Source of the DNA: CAYVZZ01 sp964456185
GTDB taxonomy: Bacteria; Pseudomonadota; Gammaproteobacteria; Pseudomonadales; Alcanivoracaceae
NCBI GenBank assembly: GCA_964456185.1
Contig: CAYVZZ010000038.1
Location: 1 to 20,553 of the forward strand
Reading direction: 5' to 3'
DNA: 20,553 nucleotides
Shown: positions 1-7,192 of the stretch, piece by piece
Layout: every line of letters begins with the position of its first letter
Position numbering within the stretch: the first letter of the stretch is position 1
Notes under the pieces: model-generated
What the model was told of the DNA's origin: nothing
The model's input: only the letters and a program-made list of their open reading frames with translations
The model's database searches: none
Program-made: the position numbers and the translations under genes

Positions 1-248
1 ATGCATATAACGGGCGCTTATTGGGCGCAACTTACACTTGCCCTGAGTTTCCCGGAATGTAAAACCACAAATAAGTAACGACCAGCAGGCGTTTTGCCGA
101 TAGCACGTTTTCGTGGTTCACCAAGGAAAGGATCAGTCTGTACCGCCGGACAGCTTAAGAACATTTGCTCAATCTCCTCACGCGATACACCGTGTTTACC
201 ACACTTTGGCCAGTTCCCTTTGTCCCCATCAAATCCATTTATTTGCAT
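1..248 (-). pseudogene. BrnT-family toxin, frameshifted and cut by the window edge
   Basis: The minus-strand reading starts MQINGFDGDKGNWPKCGKHGVS and continues through GEPRKRAIGKTPAGRYLFVV, which resembles BrnT ribonuclease toxins (KHGVS motif, then the R-IG-T-GR-VV strand). After FVV the frame runs into LHSGKLRASVSCAQ and stops at about position 18. Shifting one base, from the A-run at 61-64 onward, restores the usual family ending, FRETQGKCKLRPISARYMH, which reads to the window edge. One T appears to be missing from the minus-strand T-run, so the gene is either dead or carries a homopolymer sequencing error. The BrnA antitoxin would lie beyond position 1 and is not visible. An in-frame ATG at 257 is an alternative start. 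Confidence 0.72.
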
Positions 249-324
249 AGTTCCCATTATTCTGCAATGTGTAGACAAACGCAATACATCGCGTTGATAT
301 TGCAGCCTCCTTCTTCCTGTATCG

Positions 325-429
325 AGTAAGTACGGCACAAAACAGCAAATGCCAAACTGCTATGCCGTGCCCATCAGCATGCTCTGGGGCAAAGAGCCAG
401 GCAAGCTGCTTTCAAGCACACAGAGTTAA
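325..429 (+). pseudogene. C-terminal remnant of a DUF4143-type AAA ATPase
   Basis: Read in the frame ending at the TAA at 427-429, this stretch gives TKQQMPNCYAVPISMLWG and then KEPGKLLSSTQS. The intact ATPase at 4328-5599 ends TKLQVPNCYAVPIGMLWG and then EEPGKPVPSVLG. The two DNA stretches align without gaps at a constant offset of 5170 bases, and both stop codons fall at the same aligned codon. By eye about nine bases differ over the first ~75, and similarity fades upstream of about 325. No start codon or ATPase core is present, so this is the tail of a lost paralogue. It lies between the BrnT remnant and a repeat. Confidence 0.75.
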
Positions 430-439
430 GAAACCTCCC

Positions 440-535
440 CCCGTCATCCTCGGCCGCAGGCCGGGGATCCAGCGTCTTCAAGCGCAGCCACCCATAGCCA
501 CTGGATCCCGGACGGCTTGCGCCGCCGAGGACGAC
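440..535. repeat. Long imperfect-hairpin dispersed repeat (REP/MITE-like)
   Basis: The left arm at 443-472 (GTCATCCTCGGCCG, then GGCCGGGGATCCAG) is an imperfect inverted match to the right arm at 501-535 (CTGGATCCCGG, then GCCGCCGAGGACGAC), with about 28 bases between. The first 42 bases (440-481) recur in inverted orientation at 20500-20541 with one mismatch. No coding potential is convincing; ORFs reading across it are GC-rich shadows. Repeats of this GTCATCCTCGG/GGGATCCAG type are widespread in proteobacterial intergenic DNA. Confidence 0.8.
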
Positions 536-717
536 GATGGGAAGCCGGCCGCATCCGGCTCTGTTAACACGCCATACCGTAGGAGCGGACCCTGTCCGCG
601 ACACCAACCGCCAAAAAACGTCACAAAATCCAACAAAATGACAAAACACGTCACCCAAAACCGCCAATTTTCAGCACCTCACCACTCACATCAGCCTTTT
701 TACCGATATTTCTTGTT
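536..717. other. Non-coding region upstream of the pilin promoter
   Basis: I see no gene here. The left part is GC-rich repeat flank, including the short hairpin at 581-603. From about 605 the sequence becomes A-rich. The heptamer ACGTCAC occurs twice (618-624 and 648-654) with TGACA at 639-643 between them. These lie about 70-100 bases upstream of the -24 element, where a sigma-54 activator such as PilR normally binds. Assigning them to PilR is only a guess. Confidence 0.5.
581..603. repeat. Short REP-like hairpin
   Basis: AGGAGCGGACCCTGTCCGCGAC contains a perfect 6-bp stem, GCGGAC (585-590) and GTCCGC (594-599), around a CCT loop. The GTAGGAGCGG...CCGCGAC frame is typical of REP elements found between genes in Pseudomonas, Xanthomonas and relatives. 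Only one copy is visible in this window. Confidence 0.7.
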
Positions 718-734
718 TTGGCACGGCGAATGCA
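718..734 (+). promoter_or_regulatory. Sigma-54 promoter of the left pilin gene
   Basis: TTGGCACGGCGAATGCA has the -24 GG at 720-721 and the -12 GC at 732-733 with exactly ten bases between them, matching TGGCAC-N5-TTGCW with one mismatch. Transcription would start near 745, giving a leader of about 62 bases. Pilin major-subunit genes are classically RpoN/PilSR dependent, which supports the call. Confidence 0.88.
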
Positions 735-744
735 TTACAAAGGA

Positions 745-806
745 CAGGTGCCCCCACTGGGGGTGAAACCACGAAGAAAGACTTTGACAACAAACGGAGA
801 AATCCA
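745..806 (+). promoter_or_regulatory. Pilin 5' leader with GC hairpin and ribosome-binding site
   Basis: The predicted leader opens with a 5-bp all-GC hairpin, CCCCC (751-755), ACT loop, GGGGG (759-763), only a few bases from the predicted transcript start. Such a 5' hairpin may stabilise the mRNA, though this is inference. A GGAG Shine-Dalgarno at 796-799 sits seven bases before the ATG at 807. Confidence 0.55.
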
Positions 807-1292
807 ATGAAACGTAATCAACAGGGTTTTACCCTCATCGAATTGATGATCGTTGTGGCGATCATCGGTATCTTGGCTGCTATCGCTATTCCGCAGTATC
901 AAGACTATATTGCGAAAACTCAGGTAACTCGTGTAGTTGGTGAGTTGAGCAGCTTGAAATCTGCCGCTGAAGTAGCTGTGACTAATGGCAAAGAGGTTTT
1001 TCCAACTGACGGTGATGTTACTGACTACAAGACCGATGCTAGCTTGGGCTGGACAGGTTCAAACCTCGTGGACGACACAGTCGGCACAGATGGCGTGGCG
1101 GTAACTAATGGAACCCTGCCCACGGTATACTGGTCAGCCACTTTGGGTGGGCAAGCTTCAGCTGCTGTTCAGAAAGTGAAGGTTATTATTGAGCGTTCTG
1201 CTGAAGGCGCCTATACCTGCTGGATTGAGACTTCTAGTGCTAATACTGGCTGGGAAGACGGCTACATCCCATCAGGCTGCACTAAGACCTAA
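807..1292 (+). CDS. pilA: Type IV pilin major-subunit-like protein (pilin 1)
   Basis: This 161-residue prepilin has the short basic leader MKRNQQG followed by FTLIELMIVVAIIGILAAIAIPQYQ. PilD-type peptidase would cut after G7 and methylate F8, and E12 is the conserved glutamate at mature position 5. The hydrophobic helix is about residues 8-30. The C-terminal disulfide loop is C138 to C158, leaving a four-residue tail GCTKT that ends in threonine. A strong GGAG site, the sigma-54 promoter and a strong terminator make it a self-contained transcription unit. The subunit would be assembled at the inner membrane into a surface fibre for twitching, adhesion or DNA uptake. Residues 56-105 contain two copies of AVTNG. 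It could be a minor pilin, but the promoter and length favour a major subunit. Confidence 0.93.
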   Translation: MKRNQQGFTLIELMIVVAIIGILAAIAIPQYQDYIAKTQVTRVVGELSSLKSAAEVAVTNGKEVFPTDGDVTDYKTDASLGWTGSNLVDDTVGTDGVAVTNGTLPTVYWSATLGGQASAAVQKVKVIIERSAEGAYTCWIETSSANTGWEDGYIPSGCTKT

Positions 1293-1316
1293 GTTGCAAC
1301 TACCTGTGTAGTATTA

Positions 1317-1350
1317 AGAAGGGAGGCCTACGGGTCTCCTTTCTTTTTTT
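1317..1350 (+). terminator. Rho-independent terminator after pilin 1
   Basis: AGAAGGGAG (1317-1325) pairs with CTCCTTTCT (1336-1344) to form nine base pairs with one G-U wobble, followed at once by a run of six T. The loop is ten bases. It would separate abundant pilin mRNA from the glycan genes downstream, with read-through as the likely feed into the next gene. Confidence 0.9.
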
Positions 1351-1422
1351 GTCATCAAGAATAAAATTAATTGCCTTACTGGCATTTAATAATGGGTAAA
1401 TAATAAATAAAAGCGAGGCGTG

Positions 1423-2904
1423 ATGGAGCAGCAAAAGCAGGGGATGCAAGTTGGCAAGTGGATAGCGCCCGTGCTGGTTGTTTTGTGGGGCGGGGTATTT
1501 TTTGCCGTGTTGGGTTGGAAGCCAACATTTGCCTACAACGCGCAACGGTATTTTGAATGGTTGCTGCTGGGCGTCTTGTTAATCTTAGGGTTAGCCCAGC
1601 CAGTAAAATGGACGCCGAGCAAGAAACAAATAGGGCTGATTACCGGTTTGGCTGCGGCGGCCAGTGGGGTTGCTCTATTATCACATTATGATTGGTTGGC
1701 ATGGCGTTACTTGCTGAGTTATACCCTATTGATTATGGCAGCCTTGTCGGTGGCCAAGGTGCGCCAGGCGGCTGGCAAAGTTACCTTTGATCGCGCTGCT
1801 TTGCTGGGCGTTTTTATCCTTTGTTTAGGCTGCTCGCTCATCGTATTGCAAGGTTTGTTGTTGAGCCTGTCGATTGGTCAGGTCAATTTGCGCATTGTGT
1901 ATGATGCCTTTGTTAATGTACGTTTTTTATCTCACTTGCAGTTTGCCACTTTGTTTTTCTTCCCCGCGGCCGCTCTACTGGCGGCCACAAAAAAATGGCG
2001 ATGGGCATGGGCCCTTCTAGGCGTCATTTGGTGGATGTGGTTGTGGTTCTCTGGCACTCGTGCGGCGTTAATTGTGGTGCCTTGGGCTATCTTGGTGGTG
2101 GCTATTTGTGTGGGGAAAAAAGGTTTCCCTTGGTTACGTCATTTGGTCATGCAGCTGGTCGGCGGCGTGGTGCTGTTCGGGGGGTTGCGATGGTTGTTGT
2201 CGGATGGGGCTAGCAGCCCCGCCCTGAGCAAAGCGATGACGATGGCACGCTCGGGAGCGAGTGGACGTTTTACACTGTGGCAGGAAGGTTGGACGTACTT
2301 TTTGCAACATCCTTGGCTGGGTAGCGGGCCGGGCGTGTTTGCTTGCCTTACGCCGAGACCAGAAGCAAAGCCACATAATATCGCTTTGTTGTTATTGTCC
2401 GAATGGGGTGTTGTGGTCACTTTGTTCGTGGCAGCAATTGCACTTTGGGCTTTTGTGACAATGGTAAAACGCTTGCGCCAGTCGCCCAATCCTATTGCAT
2501 TGTCATTATTTGCCAGTGTTGTGGCTTTAGTGACGGCCATGCAGGGACAAGGCACTTTGGTATCCCCATTGGGGCAAATGGCGGGCATTTTGGTATTTGG
2601 CTGGGCGTGGAGTGAATTTGCGCCGCAACAGTTTAAGCAGGAAACCATTGTAAACGGTCCTTCCGGTGCGACAGGATTTACTTTGAAAACGGCTAAGTGG
2701 CGTTGGTTTACCGGTCTGTTGTTGGCGCTTGCATTGGGGGGGTGGCTGGTTATGGCCAAAGCAGATTTGGCGTTACAAAAAGATTTGCTAGTATCGGATA
2801 ACGGTATTATTCGCTTGAGCTATGGGCCACGATATTGGGCCGATGGACATGATCATTGTCCGTTATGGCACCAAAGCCATTACAAGGCTCCACCTGATTT
2901 CTAA
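1423..2904 (+). CDS. Wzy_C/O-antigen-ligase-like membrane protein, candidate pilin O-glycosyl ligase
   Basis: This protein of about 493 residues has some ten or more hydrophobic segments and a large periplasmic loop with the Wzy_C signature: GRFTLWQEGWTYFLQHPWLG (about 281-300), then GSGPG and HN near residue 318. An SGTRAA motif at about 210 precedes the loop, as in O-antigen ligases. The family moves lipid-linked glycans to lipid A core, to protein (PglL, PilO/TfpO) or onto a growing polymer (Wzy). Its position directly after a pilin gene is the TfpO-like arrangement of some pseudomonads and favours pilin glycosylation. I chose ATG 1423 over GTG 1420 because GAGG at 1415-1418 is too close to the GTG. 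After GPRYWADGH the C-terminus is cysteine- and histidine-rich and looks unlike family members I know, so a late frameshift is possible. O-antigen polymerase is the main alternative. Confidence 0.78.
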   Translation: MEQQKQGMQVGKWIAPVLVVLWGGVFFAVLGWKPTFAYNAQRYFEWLLLGVLLILGLAQPVKWTPSKKQIGLITGLAAAASGVALLSHYDWLAWRYLLSYTLLIMAALSVAKVRQAAGKVTFDRAALLGVFILCLGCSLIVLQGLLLSLSIGQVNLRIVYDAFVNVRFLSHLQFATLFFFPAAALLAATKKWRWAWALLGVIWWMWLWFSGTRAALIVVPWAILVVAICVGKKGFPWLRHLVMQLVGGVVLFGGLRWLLSDGASSPALSKAMTMARSGASGRFTLWQEGWTYFLQHPWLGSGPGVFACLTPRPEAKPHNIALLLLSEWGVVVTLFVAAIALWAFVTMVKRLRQSPNPIALSLFASVVALVTAMQGQGTLVSPLGQMAGILVFGWAWSEFAPQQFKQETIVNGPSGATGFTLKTAKWRWFTGLLLALALGGWLVMAKADLALQKDLLVSDNGIIRLSYGPRYWADGHDHCPLWHQSHYKAPPDF

Positions 2905-2960
2905 TATTTCATTGGTCAGTAGAGCAAACTAGGCTCAAAGTGAAACGGACTAGGAGTGTC

Positions 2961-4220
2961 ATGCCCAAACATAACGTAATACAACAATTATTGACCACGT
3001 TGGGCTGGTCACAACGATTGGGATGGGTGCTGGCACGCCTTGTGTGTTGCCTTGTCGTCGTGCAGTGGTTGGCTTATATCAGTGTTTTGCCGGCTGACTT
3101 TAACCAAAAGATTACCTTGGCTTATTTGGCGGTGATCTTTTTAATCAAAACATCCTTGCTTCGTCGGCTGGAAAGGTTTCCTGGTGGGCGCTCGGTGGCT
3201 TACCGGTTGGCCATTGTGGCAGGGATATTTGCCGTCGCTTTCTTCTTTATCTTGGCACTGCGGCTGCCTTATGCGCGTAGCAGCTTGTTTGGCGGTTTTT
3301 TGTTATTAATGATTGCGGAACTGTTGCTAACTAGCGTACGCAATGTGCTGGAAATTACACGCTACGTTTTAGTGCCGCCTGCAAAGATCGATACGCATCG
3401 TTTCACGACCAAAGCTACTATAATTTACCCCGATGAATCTAGTGAAGCCGACCAAGGTATTCTGGTCGTCGATACTCAAGCGAACACCCCTCGTCATTGG
3501 CTCGATTATGTGGTGCGGGCTAGTGTGGCGGGGCGTACGGTTATTAGCCTTCAGCAGCTTCGTGAAACGCTCAGCGGAAAAGTGGCCACAGCTGGTCTGT
3601 CGGTTGGTGAGCTGGAGGTGGCTGCTCCTCCCTCAATCGATGTTTTTGCGAAGCGTGTAATGGATATTACTGTCGGCCTGTTACTTGCCCCGATTATCTT
3701 GCCAATAGTTATCGTGTTGGCTGTTGCCATTCGTGTTGAATCACCTGGCCCTGCTTTATATCGGCAGGTGCGTATTGGAAAGGGCAACCGTCCATTCGTT
3801 ATGTATAAGCTGCGCTCAATGAGAAGCATCGCAGAACCGCAGGCGAAATTTGCCAACCAGGAAGAAAATCGCATTACGCGATTGGGTTATTTCATTCGTG
3901 CTACTCATTTGGATGAGTTGCCGCAGTTGCTCAACGTATTAAAAGGCGATATGAGCCTCGTTGGCCCGCGCCCCGAACAACCACAGTTTGTCGAAGGTTT
4001 TGACTCACAGCTGCCGTTCTATCGATATCGGCACATGGTGCGCCCCGGCATCACCGGCTGGGCACAAGTATGCCAGGGTTACGCCACCGACACCGATACC
4101 ACACGCGAAAAACTCACCTACGACCTCTATTACATCCGCCACTTTTCGTTATGGCTGGATATATTGATACTGGCAAGAACCATACGCTCGGTGCTGCTGG
4201 ATCGGCATCCGGGGGGATGA
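2961..4220 (+). CDS. Polyprenyl-phosphate sugar-1-phosphate transferase (initiating glycosyltransferase)
   Basis: The enzyme transfers a hexose-1-phosphate from a nucleotide sugar to undecaprenyl phosphate at the cytoplasmic face of the membrane, the first step of glycan assembly. The 419-residue protein has about four N-terminal membrane helices (roughly 15-120), a linker, and a PF02397 catalytic domain from about 228 to the end. That domain contains FAKRVMDITVGLL with its hydrophobic re-entrant helix, SPGPALYRQVRIG, YKLRSM, the DELPQLLNVLKGDMSLVGPRP block and VRPGITGWAQV. This resembles WcaJ/GumD/PssY-type PGTs; the sugar cannot be read from sequence. ATG 2961 has AGGAG at 2952-2956, while an in-frame GTG at 2940 lacks a good site. 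The 56 bases before it show nothing else. Confidence 0.9.
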   Translation: MPKHNVIQQLLTTLGWSQRLGWVLARLVCCLVVVQWLAYISVLPADFNQKITLAYLAVIFLIKTSLLRRLERFPGGRSVAYRLAIVAGIFAVAFFFILALRLPYARSSLFGGFLLLMIAELLLTSVRNVLEITRYVLVPPAKIDTHRFTTKATIIYPDESSEADQGILVVDTQANTPRHWLDYVVRASVAGRTVISLQQLRETLSGKVATAGLSVGELEVAAPPSIDVFAKRVMDITVGLLLAPIILPIVIVLAVAIRVESPGPALYRQVRIGKGNRPFVMYKLRSMRSIAEPQAKFANQEENRITRLGYFIRATHLDELPQLLNVLKGDMSLVGPRPEQPQFVEGFDSQLPFYRYRHMVRPGITGWAQVCQGYATDTDTTREKLTYDLYYIRHFSLWLDILILARTIRSVLLDRHPGG

Positions 4221-4254
4221 GGGGATACATGCCGCAATTGGACGCTCCAGCTTA

Positions 4255-4313
4255 CATCAATTAGACGCTAGAATATCCATCAATTAGACGCTAGAATATC
4301 CATCAATTAGACG
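4255..4313. repeat. 23-bp tandem repeat, about 2.6 copies
   Basis: Units CATCAATTAGACGCTAGAATATC occupy 4255-4277 and 4278-4300 without mismatch, followed by the first 13 bases of a third at 4301-4313. There are no spacers. The array lies in the gap between the sugar transferase and the ATPase gene, 15 bases before its ATG, so it could act as a binding array or mark the edge of an insertion. Confidence 0.92.
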
Positions 4314-4327
4314 AAAAGTGCTAAGGG

Positions 4328-5599
4328 ATGAAAACGCCTTATTTACCCCGCCTATTAACGCAGCAAGTACTTACCGCACTGAGCGATACGCCTGTGGTTT
4401 GCTTGCTTGGCCCACGTCAGGTAGGCAAATCGACTCTGGCACAAAGGCTGGAACCAGACCGCAGTTATTTCACGCTGGATGACGCCACGCTGTTACAAAT
4501 GGCCAAACAAGACCCCGTTGGATTTATCGACAGCTTACCTGAGCGAGTCACTATCGGCGAAATCCAGCGTGCGCCAGAGCTACTGTTATCGATTAAATCA
4601 ACCATTGACAAAAACCGTAAGCCGGGCCGCTTCTTGTTAACCGGTTCGGCCAATTTGCTATTGCTGCCACAGTTGCAGGATTCATTAGCGGGGCGCATGG
4701 AAGTTATTTACTTACACCCCCTAGCAGAACAAGAAAAAAGACTAAGCACCAACAGCCTACTAGACAAACTCATTAACAATAAACTAAAAGCCCAAATCGT
4801 GCCCGGTGACACACCACTGCCGCCAGTGGCAGAGGTATTGTGTCAAGGGGGATATCCAGAGCCGAATCAGCGTGCACCACAACGGGCAAGGCAATGGTAT
4901 CGGCAATATTTAAGCGCCATCATTCAGCGAGATGTTCAAGACATTGCGCAAATCCAAGATAAAGACAACTTATTGCGCTTGTTCGAATTATTAGCTCATA
5001 GAACGGCTAGCCTATTAAATATAAGCACGCTCAGTAAAGAACTGGCCATCGACAGAGCAACAACCCGTCGCTACCTCAGCGTATTAGAACGCTTGTTTTT
5101 AATTAGGCAGCTTCCGGCCTGGCATCGAAACCATGCGAAAAGGTCGGTTAAAAGCCCCAAGATACATCTGGTCGATACAGGGTTAGCTGCTTCCTTGGCA
5201 CACCTTACGACAGAGCAGTGGCTCACATCAGGCGAACGCTTTGGCGCCTTGCTAGAAAGCCATGTCGTTGAGCAGCTAATCGCCCAAGCAGGGTGGATTG
5301 AGCCAGAAATACAGTTTTACCACTACCGCGATAAAGACCAAGTAGAAGTTGACCTAGTGATTGAGCGCGGACAAGAGGTTTGGGGGGTAGAAGTAAAACG
5401 TGCGGCCAGCATACAAGCAAAAGATGCGGCAGGTTTAAATCGCCTAGCCAACCTGGCAGGCAACCACTTTTGTGGAGGTATGCTGATTTACACCGGCAAG
5501 CACTGCACAAAACTGCAAGTACCAAACTGCTACGCCGTGCCCATCGGTATGCTTTGGGGTGAAGAGCCAGGCAAGCCGGTGCCAAGCGTACTAGGCTAG
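4328..5599 (+). CDS. AAA ATPase with DUF4143 C-terminal region
   Basis: This 423-residue protein has Walker A GPRQVGKST (28-36), the sensor-like strand GRFLLTGSANLLLL (about 98-111) and SLAGRMEVIYLHPLAEQE, all typical of the AAA_14/DUF4143 ATPases. The C-terminus carries EVDLVIERG and VWGVEVKRA, a PD-(D/E)XK-like pattern. The usual Walker B reads hhhDEhQ, but here it is VTIGEIQ (74-80), so the aspartate is glycine while E78 remains. These proteins are common, often mobile, and their cellular role is poorly known. The gene interrupts an otherwise glycan-related row and is probably a passenger. AAGGG directly abuts the ATG, an unusually short spacing. A paralogue's tail is at 325-429. Confidence 0.87.
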   Translation: MKTPYLPRLLTQQVLTALSDTPVVCLLGPRQVGKSTLAQRLEPDRSYFTLDDATLLQMAKQDPVGFIDSLPERVTIGEIQRAPELLLSIKSTIDKNRKPGRFLLTGSANLLLLPQLQDSLAGRMEVIYLHPLAEQEKRLSTNSLLDKLINNKLKAQIVPGDTPLPPVAEVLCQGGYPEPNQRAPQRARQWYRQYLSAIIQRDVQDIAQIQDKDNLLRLFELLAHRTASLLNISTLSKELAIDRATTRRYLSVLERLFLIRQLPAWHRNHAKRSVKSPKIHLVDTGLAASLAHLTTEQWLTSGERFGALLESHVVEQLIAQAGWIEPEIQFYHYRDKDQVEVDLVIERGQEVWGVEVKRAASIQAKDAAGLNRLANLAGNHFCGGMLIYTGKHCTKLQVPNCYAVPIGMLWGEEPGKPVPSVLG

Positions 5600-5775
5600 T
5601 ACTTTTGCGCGTAAAACCTGCGCCCGCACTGTATTATGGTCCCCAAGAAACCACAAAGAATGCAATTCTCTCACTACTAACAAGAAGCCCAAACTTCACC
5701 CGAGCAGAACTTGCACGCCAGCTCGGTAAAGCTGATAGTACAATGAAGCAGCTGCTGATAAACACAACACAATAA
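5600..5775 (+). pseudogene. Winged-helix DNA-binding C-terminal remnant
   Basis: A frame closing at TAA 5773-5775 reads KPAPALYYGPQETT, then NAILSLLTRSPNFTRAELAR, then QLGKADSTMKQLL. The segment TRAELARQLGKADSTMKQLL has the spacing of a helix-turn-helix or winged-helix recognition unit as found at the C-terminus of Fic-type or ATP-binding regulators. There is no plausible ATG or ribosome-binding site in this frame, which runs back into the 3' end of the ATPase in another frame. I read it as the tail of a lost gene. It may instead be chance coding. Confidence 0.42.
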
Positions 5776-5828
5776 GGCAACCTTAAGATGCTGATCCATA
5801 AGTCATATTTTTATGTTGAGATAAAATC

Positions 5829-7187
5829 GTGAAAATTACCGTAATTGGTGCTGGGTACGTTGGGCTTGTCACCGCCACTTGCCTTGCAGAAACCGGCAAT
5901 CATGTAACTTGTCTGGACATAAACAAGCAAAAGATTGCCGAACTTAAAAAAGGGCAAATTCCCATTTTCGAGCCAGGCTTGGGGGCGCTAGTGCAGCGCA
6001 ATCTAGGCATGGGACAATTGCAATTCAACACTGATGTCAGTCCAGTCGCAGACAGCCAAGTGGTATTCATCGCTGTTGGAACACCGCCTAATGCGGATGG
6101 TAGTGCGGATATGTCACAAGTCTATTCTGCGATAAAAATGATAGCGCCGCATTTAAAGGACTGCACCGTAGTGGTCAACAAATCCACCATGCCGGTGGGC
6201 AGCACAAAAAAAGTTACACAGCAGCTCAACCAACACCTGGCAGAAAGCAACAGCACAGCCACTTTCGATGTGGTCTCCAATCCTGAATTTCTGAAAGAAG
6301 GCGCCGCCATCTCCGATTTCATGCGACCGGCGCGCACCATCATCGGCAGCAGCAGTGAAAAAGCCATTAACCTAATGCGCGAACTCTACGCCCCCTTCAA
6401 CCACAACCACGATCGCTTGATTGTAATGAGCGAAGCATCCGCAGAGCTCACCAAATATGCCGCCAATGCCATGCTTGCCACCAAAATCAGCTTTATGAAT
6501 GAAATGGCCGGCATCGCCGAAAAAGTAGGTGCAAACATCCAGCAGGTTCGGCGCGGCATTGGCTCCGACCCGCGCATTGGCTACGACTTCATTTATGCCG
6601 GGGCCGGTTACGGTGGTTCCTGTTTCCCCAAAGACATCAAAGCCATTGCCGCAACCGCTAAAGCCAGCCGGTGTGATGTGCCGCTGTTAGATGCTGTGGA
6701 AACCGTCAACAACCGGCAAAAACATAAGCTACACAGTATGGTATCGGCTTATTTCGACGGTAGCCTGGCGGGTAAAACCTTTGCCCTTTGGGGCCTGGCA
6801 TTCAAACCCAAAACCGACGACATGCGCGAAGCCCCCAGCCGCCCCTTGATGGAAGCCCTCTGGAAAGATGGCGCGTCAATACGTGCATACGACCCCGAAG
6901 CTCACGCCACCGCGCAGCAGCTTTACGGTAAGCGCGAAGACTTGGCATTTTGTAATACCCCCTACGAAGCCCTTGAAGCTGCCGACGCGCTTATCATCGT
7001 AACTGAGTGGAAGCTGTTCCGTAGCCCAGACTTTGCACAGATCAAGCAATTGCTGAAGCAACCGGTGATATTTGATGGGCGCAATCTGTATCAGCCAGAG
7101 CAGGTTGAACAACAGGGCTTGGCTTATTACGGCATTGGTTTGGGACGCAGTTTGGCCGCCTCAAGCTGCAATGGGTCAAGCAGATAA
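5829..7187 (+). CDS. ugd: UDP-glucose 6-dehydrogenase
   Basis: Ugd oxidises UDP-glucose twice with NAD+ to give UDP-glucuronate in the cytoplasm. The 452-residue protein shows the N-terminal Rossmann motif ITVIGAGYVGLVTA (3-16), FEPGL (47-51), FIAVGTPP (80-87), NKSTMPVGST (117-126), NPEFLKEG (151-158) and GYGGSCFPKD (260-269) with catalytic C265. The C-terminal UDP-binding domain includes LWGLAFKPKTDDMREAPS. Length is normal for the family. The start is GTG with a weak TTGAG upstream. It follows the ATPase interruption and precedes the flippase by only five bases. UDP-glucuronate could be used directly or passed to a decarboxylase or epimerase elsewhere. UDP-ManNAc dehydrogenase is a less likely alternative. 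Confidence 0.95.
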   Translation: MKITVIGAGYVGLVTATCLAETGNHVTCLDINKQKIAELKKGQIPIFEPGLGALVQRNLGMGQLQFNTDVSPVADSQVVFIAVGTPPNADGSADMSQVYSAIKMIAPHLKDCTVVVNKSTMPVGSTKKVTQQLNQHLAESNSTATFDVVSNPEFLKEGAAISDFMRPARTIIGSSSEKAINLMRELYAPFNHNHDRLIVMSEASAELTKYAANAMLATKISFMNEMAGIAEKVGANIQQVRRGIGSDPRIGYDFIYAGAGYGGSCFPKDIKAIAATAKASRCDVPLLDAVETVNNRQKHKLHSMVSAYFDGSLAGKTFALWGLAFKPKTDDMREAPSRPLMEALWKDGASIRAYDPEAHATAQQLYGKREDLAFCNTPYEALEAADALIIVTEWKLFRSPDFAQIKQLLKQPVIFDGRNLYQPEQVEQQGLAYYGIGLGRSLAASSCNGSSR

Positions 7188-7192
7188 CCCCC

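Noticed and set aside
374..766. Overlapping ORFs on both strands (362-766 plus, 374-667 minus)
   Set aside because: They run through the hairpin repeats, have no family features or ribosome-binding sites, and the plus one covers the sigma-54 promoter.
2139..2759. 206-codon minus-strand ORF
   Set aside because: Opposite-strand shadow of the Wzy_C membrane protein; no recognisable motif.
4255..4313. Possible CRISPR array
   Set aside because: Units are head to tail with no spacers and no cas genes nearby.
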